A program made the translations under genes and the position numbers. Source: Austropuccinia psidii (lineage: Eukaryota; Basidiomycota; Pucciniomycetes; Pucciniales; Sphaerophragmiaceae). Taken from it: a stretch of 64,000 bases of DNA. The stretch lies in the NCBI GenBank assembly GCA_023105745.1, contig JALGQZ010000008.1, positions 26,053,866-26,117,865 of the forward strand, given 5' to 3'. Below are positions 48,686 to 59,896 of the stretch, one piece after another (within the stretch, counting starts at the first letter, position 1; each line of letters opens with the position of its first letter). The notes under the pieces are model-generated. The model worked only from the letters and a program-made list of their open reading frames with translations. It was not told where the DNA came from and did no database searches.

Positions 48686-50947
48686 ATGACTTCAATCTCA
48701 TCATCTATGACCTTATTATTAGAACCTAATAATCATCATCCTATCAATCATAATCTTAATCCTAATAGTAATCTCAATACTACTACATCTAATACGAACA
48801 CTTCGATTCCCACTAACTCAAATTCAATCAATAATAATCCATTCTTAAATTATTATTCAATCGAACGTCAATTAAAAAGTCAGTCATCATCCAATTCTTT
48901 TGAAATCTTATCATTTTATCAAAATTTATCAACTAATCAATCACAATTTCAATTCTTGTTTTCAAACCTAGGTCATGATCATCAAAATCAAATTGGAATG
49001 AATTTCAATCATAACAAAATTAAATCTTTATCATCTCCCTCGTTTTCTCCTTCATCTTACGAATCTTCATTATCATCTAAATCTTCAATCACTTCATCAT
49101 CCAATAAATCTTCTTCATTCAATTTAAATTTTAATGAAACCCTACAAAATCAAACCAATCCAATCAAACTCGTTCATCATCATCAACATCCCAATCATAA
49201 TAATACTCCATCAAATCATCATCATATTAGGTCATTCTCTCAAACTCATCCATCTACTTCAAATCAAATCTTAATTCATCCCCCTACTCCTATCAATCAT
49301 CCTAATCCAATTCATTCTTCATCTAAATCAAATCATTCATCCCCTTTTCAATTCAATTCGATTTCATCTCATTCTTCAGCATCCCAATCTTTAAATTTAG
49401 TTAATCCTAATAACTCCATCACAACCACTAGACCCCTTCATCAAAAAGCTTGCTCTGAAACTTCTTTAAATAATATCAAACTAACTCATCATGATCATCC
49501 TAAAATGTTAAGAAAAAAATCAGGTGAACCTTTACGTTCATCTTTAAAATTATCCAATTCTTCCATCACAAGTCCTTCAAGTTTATCATCCAATCAATCA
49601 CTTTCTAGTCAACAACAACAACAGCAACAACAAAAAATATTTGATCAATCTATTACCAGTAAAAGTGCTCCTTCAACCCCTTTGATTAATTCCAAAGTCG
49701 TTCATTTTGATTCACATCTAGAGCATGTTAGGCACTTTCTAGCTCAACAAAGGCCTATTGCTGTCAGTCGTGATGGTTCACCTATCGAAACTGAAACTGA
49801 AGGTGAAGATGAATTCCCATTTCCAATCATTAAATCATCAACTCCCACTCCAATCCATCAATCTACATTTACACCTACATCTACACCTACAATCAACTCA
49901 TCCAATTCTCATCATTTAATTCTTGAATTACCAAACATGCCCAAACTTAAATGTCCTCTAAATCAAATTCAACCTGTTTGTCTTCAATCAATTCAATTAA
50001 CTGATGATAATAAAAACTTAAAAGGTATCATTCAAGTCATCAACTTGAGCTTTCAAAAATTAGTAGCAGTCAGATTTACCTTTGATAATTGGGAAACTGT
50101 CTCTGAAGTAACAGCTGAATACTTAAAAAGTCAATCAAATCAAGAATCTCCTTCTTCAAATCATAATGGTATCGATTTATTTGGTTTTAATATCAAATTA
50201 GTCGATTTATTAGCTACAATTCAACAAAAAACTTTGGAAATCGCCATTCGTTATTTAACTACAGGTCAAGAGTTTTGGGACAATAATCTCGGTAATAATT
50301 ATCAAGTCAAATTCAAATCAATCCCTTCAAATCGTAATCATCATCGCACTCATCAAATCTTACATCATCATCCTCCCTCTTTAAATCATCCAATTCATAA
50401 ACCTCTTCATAATCACAATCATACCATCAATTTTAATAAGCATTCAACTCATCATCCACCTCTTTGGCCTGTTAATTTAAAAGCTGAATTAGATAAATTA
50501 ATCGGCGATGATTTAGGTTTATCATTATTATCTATGAAAAAACCTCAAAAAAAACTTTTCAATGAAAAACCTAAATCAAATTCTCTTGACGCTTTATCTG
50601 CAATCAATCAACTTAAAGCTGGTACTGGACTATCAGCTCGTTACGATTTTGGTCTATCTCTCAAACAAGCTTCATCTAGAAATGTTGAAAGTCTTCCTAT
50701 ACCTATCCCAATCTCTCCTGTACCCTCAGATTGGGTAGGTATGCCTGCCAAGTCTTTTGAAAAACCTAATCAAAAATCTTGGTCTGCCACTAACATTGTT
50801 CAACCTAGTTTACCACCTTCTCCTCCTCAAGAATCTTCTCAAAATCCTTCAAATCATCATCACTTAATCAGTTCTCAAGATGATTTAAATCATTTTTCGG
50901 GCTTAGTCACCCCTCGATCCCCATCTGGATCTGATCAATCCAATTGA
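48686..50947 (+). CDS. Protein phosphatase 1 regulatory subunit with CBM21 domain (Gac1-like)
   Basis: Intronless, 753 residues. Residues 1-330 are Asn/Ser/His-rich and disordered, with a poly-Gln stretch near 310. KVVHF at 337-341 is a good RVxF PP1-docking motif. A CBM21 carbohydrate-binding domain spans about 430-545. It includes LKGIIQVINLSFQKLVAVRF and the FTFDNW strand, and closes with WDNNLGNNYQVKF starting at Trp531, the hallmark of the PPP1R3/Gac1 family. After another His/Asn-rich stretch the C-terminus is Ser/Pro-rich. Family members bring PP1 to glycogen and promote dephosphorylation and activation of glycogen synthase. The RVxF-then-CBM21 order is the usual one. The start is the first ATG, in an A-rich context. 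I see no frameshift or internal stop, and codon use looks like that of a normal gene. The domain call is firm; the exact orthologue (Gac1, Pig1 or other) is not. Confidence 0.88.
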   Translation: MTSISSSMTLLLEPNNHHPINHNLNPNSNLNTTTSNTNTSIPTNSNSINNNPFLNYYSIERQLKSQSSSNSFEILSFYQNLSTNQSQFQFLFSNLGHDHQNQIGMNFNHNKIKSLSSPSFSPSSYESSLSSKSSITSSSNKSSSFNLNFNETLQNQTNPIKLVHHHQHPNHNNTPSNHHHIRSFSQTHPSTSNQILIHPPTPINHPNPIHSSSKSNHSSPFQFNSISSHSSASQSLNLVNPNNSITTTRPLHQKACSETSLNNIKLTHHDHPKMLRKKSGEPLRSSLKLSNSSITSPSSLSSNQSLSSQQQQQQQQKIFDQSITSKSAPSTPLINSKVVHFDSHLEHVRHFLAQQRPIAVSRDGSPIETETEGEDEFPFPIIKSSTPTPIHQSTFTPTSTPTINSSNSHHLILELPNMPKLKCPLNQIQPVCLQSIQLTDDNKNLKGIIQVINLSFQKLVAVRFTFDNWETVSEVTAEYLKSQSNQESPSSNHNGIDLFGFNIKLVDLLATIQQKTLEIAIRYLTTGQEFWDNNLGNNYQVKFKSIPSNRNHHRTHQILHHHPPSLNHPIHKPLHNHNHTINFNKHSTHHPPLWPVNLKAELDKLIGDDLGLSLLSMKKPQKKLFNEKPKSNSLDALSAINQLKAGTGLSARYDFGLSLKQASSRNVESLPIPIPISPVPSDWVGMPAKSFEKPNQKSWSATNIVQPSLPPSPPQESSQNPSNHHHLISSQDDLNHFSGLVTPRSPSGSDQSN

Positions 50948-51700
50948 TTCGTTTTTTTTTACAATTTTCATTTGGATCTGATCATTCGATTTGTTGTGTT
51001 TTCTTTACTTTATCACTTCATTACTTCATTTTTTTCCCATTTCTTCTTTGGTCTAGATTGTGATCTGTGGATGTATGTATTTTCAAAAAGGGTTTAGAAA
51101 AATAAAAAAGTCCAAGTATTCTATCCTTAATGCAAAGCCATCTTCTCTCCTTTAATGTTTTCCTAATAACTGTCTTAAGATCTGTATTACTGTTTAGATT
51201 TCTTATTGGCTTTTAAGATGATCTTGAAATCAAGCTTGATTACTGGTGTCATTGTTGTTTTACATTAAAAAGAAAATTTTAGCTTTTTTTTTGGTAACGA
51301 GCAAGCGATTCAATTGGATGGTTTCAAAATTTTACTTCAACAATCATTGGGAAAATTAAGCAATAAGGTCCTGTCAACTTGGGCTTCATCATTATAGATG
51401 GCATCTTCATTATTAAACATATGATATGTGTTTTCAGAGCACTTGCCACATTCATTGAAAGTGAATCAAATCCCATGAAAGGAATCCCCTACTTGGCAAT
51501 TCAAATCAATGCTCTAATGAGAAACCTCTTGTTTGAACATCTATTACCTAAAGGCTTTCATTATTTTTGCCTTGAAATATTGAATTTAATAAAATAATAA
51601 TGAAAATTACTATTTAAGGGCAACTAAACAAGCTAATTTGAAATAAATTACAAAATTAATACTGAACAATAAAGTTTTAATAGTATTTAAAAAATTTAAA
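50948..51700. other. 3' flank of the Gac1-like gene and junction with repeat C
   Basis: AAAAATAAAAAAG at 51,097-51,110 could serve as the poly(A) signal. The 72-codon open frame at 51,379-51,597 has no recognisable motif and lies at the border with repeat sequence; it is not called. Confidence 0.4.
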
Positions 51701-51704
51701 TTAT

Positions 51705-54090
51705 TATTAATTTTTAATAAATATGAAAATAAATAATTATTATTATTAAAATCAATATTATTATTGTAAGGTGTGGATATGAAACTTTGATTAAAAATCA
51801 AATACTTTTCCTGTCCTCAAAATTTGAATAAGGTAAAATATGATTAAAAGAGAGTAGGAAATAGTATTTTTAAGAGAAAACACATCAATTTTATTGCTTT
51901 GAACTTTATAAGTAGAAAACAATAATATTATAAAGATTTATTTTTTTACCAACAATAAAAATTTATCCCAAAAATACTCCTACAAGAGATATTTAAGGCT
52001 ATAAAAGAAATTTCTTCAAGAGAAATTTCAATTGGAATTAATTGAGAAAAGAACTAAAAGCAATTAATTAAAGAACTAAGTTTTTAAAAGGGTATTTAAA
52101 GAGAAAACAGACCCAAAAGTGACCAGAGTGAATTTGGAACCAAAGTGACAAAGTTAACAGTGATGAAAGATACTTTAATTCACTTATGGGGGTGGTTCAA
52201 GGGGTAAAAAATGATTATAAAAGTTACAAAAAATGATTATAATTATTTTTTCATGTGGTTAAAAGGTTTAAAATGATATAAAAAGGGTTATTGGAATCTT
52301 TTATTGATTGGTTTAATAGTGTTTAAAACTAATTATAAAAGGAAAATATTCTAACATGAAGAGAAAAGTGGGGCAAAGAAGACATTCTTTTATAGCAATC
52401 AATTTTCTTACTCCAAAAGTAAAGTTTACTCTTTTCAGTCATGGAAAACACTTTGAAAACAGAAAAGCCAATTATGGCATTGTTGAACCCTGGTTTAGAC
52501 CAAAAAAGGGCTGGTTTAAGCCTTTTTTAGCCATTTTAGACCCTTAAATCAGCCATTACTATAGTAATACCTGGTCTAAAGCCTTCAAAACACGTCAGAA
52601 TGGGTTTAGGAGATGTATAAACCAGTTAAAACTGTTTTTACTAAGATTGTTTTATCTTAAGGGTAGTTTTACCCTCTTGGCAACAGTTAAAACTTCCCTG
52701 GTTGGTATCAAAACCTCATCATCAATTGAGTCACAGACCCTGTGACTCAATTCCAGGCCAAAAGTGATGAACTTTTGTGTGGATTTTGACATCCCACGCC
52801 TTTCAGAAAGGATTTTGGGGGTTGTCACAACCACAAGGAATGACCCCCCTCCATGGGTGTTGCAGCAATTTAGCCTGGAACCAAGTTGGGGCCAATTGGC
52901 CACACCATATCTTTTATGGCCAATTGGCCCCCTTTAGCCATAGTACCTCCCCCTGGCCTTTCATGACCCCAATCATCATTTATGGCCTCAGGCCCTATCC
53001 TGCTATCTCCAACCCTCAGGACTCTATCTTTGTTTTTGGGCCTGGGGGTCTGGGCCCCCTAGCCATAAACATCATCTTTAGGCCACCCCCTTTCATTAGG
53101 GGGTCTAGGGCCTAAATGGCCTTTTTGGGCCATTTAGGCCCCCTACGGCCTCTATGGCCTGTGGGCCAATCAGGCCCCTTTTGGCCTAATCCAATGAGGC
53201 CAAAAGGGGCAGCCCACTAGCCCTCAAGGCCAGGTAGGTCCCAAACCACAATTGGGCCCACCTGAGCCCAATTTTGGCCACAATCACCATGACACCAAAA
53301 AAATGGCCATAAACCACCATAGGCCCCAAATTGGCCAAGGATCACATTTCAGCCCATGGACCCTGGTAACCACCAGAGACCACTAGATCAGCTCAGCTCA
53401 ATCCTTCCCCTCAACTTAAGGGGAATTCTTTCCATTCCTCCATGCACCCCGTACTCAAGGTTGCAGGGGTGGTGCGGATATGGTATTATATACCATTATG
53501 CACCATTTTTGCTCAGAAATTCAATGGTGACGTTTTCAGGACCTAATTCCATGATTCCAACATCAAGGTCCCAACATTCAATTCCAATTTCAAAGGAGGA
53601 CTCTTCAGTTCATCAGTCTGGAAATCCATGGCGGCTATCAGAAGAGTATTCAAGGATCCCAACCACCTGGCCCTGCAGGAGTTGGGTTGGCAGTTCAATT
53701 CAGGATTACTCAAAGGGCCATTTCTCAGGGGTATTACATCATTTCAATCAATTGTCAAGGAAGAAAGTACTCCAGCATCCCCCGGACAATTCAATTGGTC
53801 TATACAGGTAATACTCAAGTATCCTGTATGGCCTTGGCCCAATTGGGTCAATTCAGTCCCACAGTTCAGTTTTTCAAGATGGCCAGAACTGTATTGGCCC
53901 AATTCAGAAAATACAGCTCGTGACTCACCTTCCAGGATCAGCCCTTCAGCTTTTCACATATACTGGCCACCTTTCATCACCTGGGGACTTTTTCCCCAGT
54001 TAATTAATATATTGGATTTGTTTTTATCTTTATTTTCTTTTCATTTTATAAAAGTAAATACTAATATTCTTAAGTCAGTCATTTGAACAT
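51705..54090 (+). repeat. Dispersed repeat C, younger copy
   Basis: The first 1.1 kb (51,790-52,815) is collinear with the older copy at 21,622-22,600. The following part (52,840-53,960) is much richer in G+C, includes the GGCC-dense block, and has no long open frame that makes sense as protein. TTGTCACAACC near 52,822 and the A+T-rich tail to about 54,090 are the other visible structures. It behaves like an LTR or non-autonomous retroelement, but I could not define both ends. The overlapping small frames at 53,356-54,086 are not genes. Confidence 0.55.
52887..53340. repeat. GGCC-dense block within repeat C
   Basis: About 26 GGCC tetranucleotides in roughly 450 bases by hand count, many in short palindromes such as CCAATTGG and GGGCC. 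CpG is almost absent (one clear case, CTACGGCC near 53,147). Surrounding DNA is A+T-rich, so the block is a sharp compositional island. Confidence 0.8.
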
Positions 54091-54140
54091 TTCTTCTTTG
54101 CCTGTCAGTGGATATTGGCGGTCATATCCTTTACTAATCC

Positions 54141-55545
54141 TGTCAGCCTGTGACTCAAAACCAGAGCACAAGCATGACAGCCAAAATACCATAAACCAAT
54201 GGTATAGCCAAGATACCACCAAAACATGGACCTGAACCAAATTAGCTCAAAAGGTATCAAAAGAAAGAGGAAACTCACCCCTTTACAAATATACAAGTCC
54301 AATAATCATAGGACAAAGAATAACAAAGTTATTCCAGCTCAAAGTTGGTGCTAAGCATAAATCTTAATTTTCACCTCTCATCTGAAATACAGAGTGAAAG
54401 GCTCAACCCAATCAAATGGGTATGCAAATTAAAGCTCTAAGTCAGGCCTATCCAATGGTACCAGCCAAACTGAGCTAGCACCAGTATTACAGAAGTTATG
54501 GTCAAATTCAGGCCAAATAAGGGTGAACAAAATATTCACCTCTCATCTAACTTCTACAGTTTTAGTGTGAGATACCTAAAGTGAGGTCTTTTTGGAAAGA
54601 GAACAATCAGGGCTATCTGATGGTGCCATCAATTTCCCCATATCTCATCTAGAGCAAAAGCTATAAGGCAAACAAGCCCAATACAGCTTTTTGCCTAAAA
54701 CACGCATATGTACAAAAATCTTGTACATGTCATAGCTTTTCCATATTTAATTATAGCCATATCAAATGAGGTACCATTGTGTAGAACACATACAGGGATA
54801 AAAACGGAACCAATTTTGAAGATGATATCTCAAAAAATGACAAAGCTATGACTGTTTTAAGGTCAAGATCCCACAGTTTGGCCAATACAGCCTTACCATG
54901 GGATAATATCCCATAACCATGATTATGAGGTGTCAAGCTGACAAAGAAGCTTATTTTTTACTTCAATACCTCATATTTCATACAATACTGGGGTCCCATA
55001 CAGGTTCTGTACATAATTCTACACATCATACATGTCAGAATCAGGCTGTGTGGTCCCCAAATAAAAATTTTCACCCTGTATTGGTGAAAACGGCCCAGAT
55101 GTGGTTTCAAAGCCACATCTGAGCCCAATACAGGCTATAAAGGCCTTTTTTAAACCACAAGCCTGTCCTTGAGAGTGAAAAATCTTCAATTCTTCTACAT
55201 GAAAAGGTCTAGCAGCCTTTTCACCCCATTTCAGGATAAAAGGAGGCCTTTTCACTTCCAGAAAAGGAATCCCCATCATGCTCTTTATAATACCCACGTA
55301 GTACAACTGTCAAAAACAGTTATAATCTTGGAAAATGATCAGGTTATACTATAAAATTTAGTATTGTAACCCAACAGGTAAAGCTGCACCCAGGGCTTTC
55401 AACAGTGCTCACCACCATAATAATCATTAGTGAAGCCCTTTAACTCTATTAAAAACCCATTTTTTAACATTATTATCTGTGTCACAGTAATAGTTTAGGT
55501 TGTAAATACTCTTTATTATCACCTCTTCATAGACTCAGCCTGACA
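54141..55545 (+). repeat. 5' LTR of element A (LTR-A reference copy)
   Basis: 1,405 bp, starting TGTCAGCCTG and ending CAGCCTGACA, so the ends form a 6-7 bp inverted repeat of the TG...CA type. The solo copy at 912-2,285 confirms both borders. A palindrome ATGGGATAATATCCCAT lies at 54,897-54,913 and a strong two-stem hairpin at 55,075-55,134. CpG is very rare. No TATA box was identified with confidence. Confidence 0.8.
55075..55134. other. Two-stem hairpin in LTR-A
   Basis: Outer arms CCTGTATTGG (55,075-55,084) and CCAATACAGG (55,125-55,134). Inner arms CAGATGTGG (55,096-55,104) and CCACATCTG (55,113-55,121). Both stems pair perfectly. Two older LTR copies keep pairing at the same place with changed sequences (see 1,830 and 3,090). 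Confidence 0.8.
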
Positions 55546-56150
55546 TTTTGGGGGCCTCACTGTGTTTTTTTTAACTTTTTGGACCTTATAAGTGAGTTTT
55601 TCTCTTATTTCCTTTATTCTGACAAATTGTTTTATCTTTTTTAGGTGTGATTTCTTAATAAAACTATATATATTTTTACAGTGGTATATGACATATACCA
55701 CCATTATTTATCTTCTCTAATCATATTTTTGTGTGGTTGATTATAATTTAATCACCACAAGACCCTTATTTTGGGCATGTTTTACATATAAAAACACTTT
55801 AAGCCATTAATAAAGTGGTTTTTTCAATTAAATAAGGACACCTCGTACTGTAAAACCAACAGTTGAGGTGTGGCTGGGTGTATTGTTTATTCAATTACCC
55901 TCTTACATACCACTTTTTATCAGATTATACTTGCTAAATTACAAGTTAATCTATGAGATATTGACATACAAACAGTGTACCAGATATCTGTAAGCTGTAT
56001 TTCTGACGTGAAATTGTTAATTCAATTACACTATCATTATACAAGGGCATATTGTAGTAACATAAAAGCCCAGAGGCCATTCTTAGACATGAAAATAGAA
56101 TTTTAAGAAGTCTTAACTGACATTAAGCCCTCTTTTCCTGTTTTGATTCA

Positions 56151-58696
56151 GTGGAAGAAAACTACATACCACTTGAGACCCAGTCACAGGCCAACACATC
56201 AGTGACACCCTCAGAACAAGAGGGCAACAAGGGCAAGGGAAAGAGGAACAGTGAAGGCCTGATTACAGCAAAAAAGTGGACACCCATTTCCACTCAGAGG
56301 AATAGAAAACCACAAACCTCTGCTTCAATAAAAGGTAAACCAACCTTAACCACTTGTACTGGGAATATTACCATAATTAACCCAGTTTTAACCTCTAAAG
56401 GTAAATTGCCAAAATCAGCAGAAAACAAATTTGTACAAGGCACATTCAAAGGTAAATACCCTAAAAACATAAGGTTTTTTACTGCTTTCAAACACTGATA
56501 TGTCACCTGTACACCTCAGAAACCTTGGCTGCCAAAGGAACAAACCAGAGGACAGAGAAGGCTTGTCCAGAACCAGAAGACCTGGAAGAGGACACCTTGG
56601 AAACAGTGGTGGATGGCAAGACACTGAGGGAAATCATACCCACCCTGCCATTCACTTTCCAATTCAACAGGAACCTAAAACCAGAGGACTGGAAAGATAT
56701 GGCTCAAGTTCTTCAGCTCCACCAACTACTCAAAGATTTATTTCAATGGAGCGTGGACCACAAGAGGTTCAATTTGGCATCCCACTGGGCAGAACTTGGA
56801 GCAAGCTTCCAGAAGATCTGTCTCAAAGAGATAGACTTCAGAGACCTTATGGTAATCACCAAAGGTTGGAATCCCACTAGAAAGTTCAGACTCCTGGAGG
56901 TGAGGGCAAACAGGATAAGGGAGAATCAAGCCACTATCAAAGCTATAGAAGAACAGCTAACCCAGACAGGGCATACTCAGATTACCTCAGGCTCACAAGG
57001 AGAAGGCCAGATAAGCTCTCCAGTGGCTTCACACCATTCAGAAACCAACAGATCAGTGGCCAAGAGTCATCATTCTTCACAATCCCAGGAAGTTTCCAGG
57101 AAAAGAAAAGGATACAAGGGAAAAAAAGACCACCTTCAGCCAGAGGAAGAGAGAGTCAGATACAATGATCCAGAAACTGTTGGATTTAGTGAAAGAAGTG
57201 CACAAGAACCAGAAGTAGTTGTACATAACTCTAGAATCAGTAGTCCCCTTAATAGACATATTACCCCCACTCAGATTGAACATAATGTTTTCACACCTGA
57301 GAGTAACCTAAACAGTGATGCACTGTGGCTACAAATATCCCAATATTCTGAGAAAACTCAAACACAGTTTGCAGAACTTGAAGCAAGCCACAAGAGGATG
57401 AAAATATTGACAGCCTCTATGGACAAAATTGTTAAAAACCTTCAAGAAGGACATTCTCAATTGAGCAAAGTCTCTGAAGAAACAAACAAAAGACTGAATC
57501 TAGTATTTGAAGAACAACACCACAGCAAAAGGGAAAGGGATTGTCTGGATCAAGACATAAAAAAACTGTTTAATGTCTACCATAGCATGAAGACCCAACC
57601 ACAAGGCCATGTTATGGATAATCCATATTACCAAGATGACATCAAGCCAGATGCCATGTTGATGAATAAGGAAAGATCTCCATCACAATACCAGGATGGA
57701 GATAGTATGTCTTATTCAGAGAAGGAAGCCTTGAAACAGCTTCCTGAGGCCTCAAGCTGGCCCAAATTCTCTGGAACAGGAGAATATGATCATATGGAAC
57801 TCATAGATTATATTGATGGACTCTTCATTGATGTACCAAGCATACCAGACTACTGGATTACTGCTAGATTGAATACTGCATTTAAAGGTCATGCTAGTAT
57901 ATGGTACACAGAAATGAAAGAAATCCATGGTAGAAGAAACTGGCCATGGCAGAAGAGTAAAATCATCCAAAAGTAAAGCAATGGTACTTGAATATGGCAA
58001 AAGACCATGTAATTTGACAATGAAAAGTACTCTGTGGATAAAGATCCATATGAGGGGTGTCTAAGACAGTCTAAAAGACTTAAAGCCATTGATCCTTGTA
58101 TGAACACTCAGATGGGGAATCACAAACTCCTGACACAAATGCCAGGAGAACTAGAGAATGCAGTGAAATGCAGATAAAACCACAATTGCACTCTAGATGA
58201 CATTGCAAATACCTTACAAGATGTAAGGAAAAGAACTAATATAGGGAAATACACCCCATATAAAAACAGTGGTTTCAAAGAGAAAAAACCTTTGAGAGTG
58301 GATTTTAAAGACAAACCCAGAGAAAGGGTGGCAGAAGTGGCAAAGAAGAAAAATTTCTGTCACAGCTGTGGCTCAACAGACCACTATGCTAACAGCTGTC
58401 CAAAGGCAAAGAAAAAAGTCTATGTCATTGAGAAAGTCTCAGAGGAGGAATCCCCAAAAGAGGATTCTGAATCAGACTCTATGGGTGATGCCATCAGAGA
58501 GCATTCTGATGATGACAAAGACCCAAGAGAAGAATTCCTAGTGGAATACCAAGAGGAAACCCCATTAGAAATCCAGGAAATACAGCTGGAAGCAGGCATG
58601 CCACAAGACACTTCCAACAAAAACTTGTGCAAACACACACAAGATGCACAAACATTCCTGGTCACACCAACTAAAGGAATGACATATATACATTGA
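56151..58696 (+). pseudogene. gag: gag of element A, broken
   Basis: Two blocks, 56,151-56,451 and 56,520-58,696, join in frame across a probable 68-nt intron (56,452-56,519). The N-terminal block is Lys/Ser/Thr-rich. The second contains basic regions, a coiled-coil stretch (near 57,340-57,560), a capsid-like region from about 57,730 (SSWPKFSGTGEYDHMELIDY, and WITARLNTAFKGHASIWY) and a zinc knuckle CHSCGSTDHYANSC (58,359-58,400), followed by an acidic tail. In-frame stops: 57,974, 57,989, 58,010, 58,175 and 58,694. The first block is preceded by a good acceptor (TTTTGATTCAG, 56,140-56,150) and has no ATG, so another 5' exon upstream is likely. Gag forms the particle that packages element RNA. 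Confidence 0.8.
56452..56519 (+). other. Probable spliceosomal intron in gag of element A
   Basis: Donor G|GTAAAT, branch-like CTGAT at 56,495-56,499, and acceptor CACCTCAG|A. Removing 68 nt restores one frame across the two gag blocks; leaving it in gives a stop at 56,496-56,498. Confidence 0.6.
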
Positions 58697-58988
58697 ACAG
58701 GCACAAAAATGACTGTTTGTATTGACAATGCTCAACATCCATTGATCATTGACAGTGGAGCACACTTCTCCATAGTGGCCAGAAATGATCTGGACAACCA
58801 CTTCCCAAACTGGTGTGGTATTCCATAGCATTTTTTTCACCAGGCTCAAGCTCATAGTACCCCAAAACAGCAGTCAATTCAGCCTACAGGCAGACTTACA
58901 CTCAAATTTTACACCAAAAGGTCAATTTTACAGCAAGAAGCTGGGTTTAACTCATAAAACCATGGCACAGGCACCAAAAGGCAGTGTA
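58697..58988 (+). pseudogene. Start of aspartic protease of element A, truncated
   Basis: In the same frame as gag, after a TGA at 58,694-58,696. It reads NAQHPLIIDSGAHFSIV, the DSG(A) active-site motif of retropepsin-like proteases, then ARNDLDNHFPNW and a TAG at 58,826-58,828. Beyond that the sequence no longer reads as protease in any frame, so the copy was rearranged or deleted here before the junction with LTR-B. Confidence 0.7.
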
Positions 58989-59139
58989 TGTGTTTAAATA
59001 AATTATTCAATTTCATTATGCATATGTAAAAAATCAAGTTACATATAGTACACTAGTTACAACAAATAAGGTACCACCCTTTAAATTACACACCCCACCC
59101 AGCTTTACACCCCCTTACAGCCACAGGACTCATGCAGCA

Positions 59140-59840
59140 AGAAAATGACACATGCATTAGTTATACAGCCAACTTGCATTCAAAGTCACATGATGCAAAG
59201 CTCAACTCCATGGAATTCCTGCAATTCATTTACAACACAGCCCCAGGAGTATCTTATCTTATATCCACAGTAGCCCCACATAAAACCTTAAAACATAATT
59301 ATTTACACTACTCATCACCTCATGCAAACCAAAGCTAGTTACAACAGGCTGCATGAAGTACACAATTCCAATTAAATCTCAACCACATGACTATGCACAG
59401 CATGTGTCAAAATCAAAAATCACATCATCTCATGAAAAACAGTAAATTCACCAATGCAAGAAGTTATCACCTGACTTCATTTTAAAGTTCAAAAAGAAGA
59501 AAAACAAACATGACACCTGCATAAATTACACAGCCATTTCTACCCAACCTAAATTAGGACATATGCAAAGGAATTACAAGGTTATCATGTGATACTGCAT
59601 CCACCAACAGAATATCATGTGACAGAAAAAAGGCTGTGCACAAGAAAAATCCTCAGCCAAAATGAAATCACCTCATGCATGCAAGGAAAATCCAAGAAAA
59701 TCACATCATAATTAGCTCACCAAAAGACCATCATGTGATGAAAGAAGGCTGTGCAGAGAAAAATTATCACCAAACCTTAAATCACCTGACCCATGCAAGA
59801 AAGGGCCTCACCAAAAATGGAGTCACATGATGAAATCAAG
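59140..59840. promoter_or_regulatory. U3 array of TCACATGA/ATCATGTGA motifs
   Basis: Exact or near copies of TCACATGA or its complement occur near 59,185, 59,417, 59,584, 59,612, 59,697, 59,730 and 59,822, with weaker TCACCTGA/TCACCTCATG forms near 59,468, 59,667 and 59,776. The core CACATG is an E-box-like half of TCACGTGA. Two units of about 120 bp (from 59,611 and from 59,730, each with AGGCTGTGCA downstream) form a tandem repeat just upstream of the TATA box. Confidence 0.6.
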
Positions 59841-59896
59841 AGGAATTAAAATGGAAGAAGACAGCTCCCATGGGGGCCCCCTGGGCTCCCAAAAGG

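Larger units (their letters stand above)
54141..58988 (+). mobile_element. Ty3/Gypsy-like retroelement A, 3'-truncated
   Basis: Structure: LTR (54,141-55,545), leader, gag (56,151-58,696) with a CCHC zinc knuckle, then the start of an aspartic protease. The sequence then diverges from a protease reading and stops at about 58,988, where LTR-B of the next element begins. No reverse transcriptase, RNase H, integrase or 3' LTR lies in the window. The gag frame carries several stops, so the copy is dead. The absence of downstream genes could be due to the insertion of element B (the remainder would lie beyond the window) or to deletion. Confidence 0.75.

Noticed and set aside
53356..54086. Overlapping open frames of 78-152 codons
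   Set aside because: They overlap in three frames within the G+C-rich non-coding repeat C and show no motif or conserved pattern.
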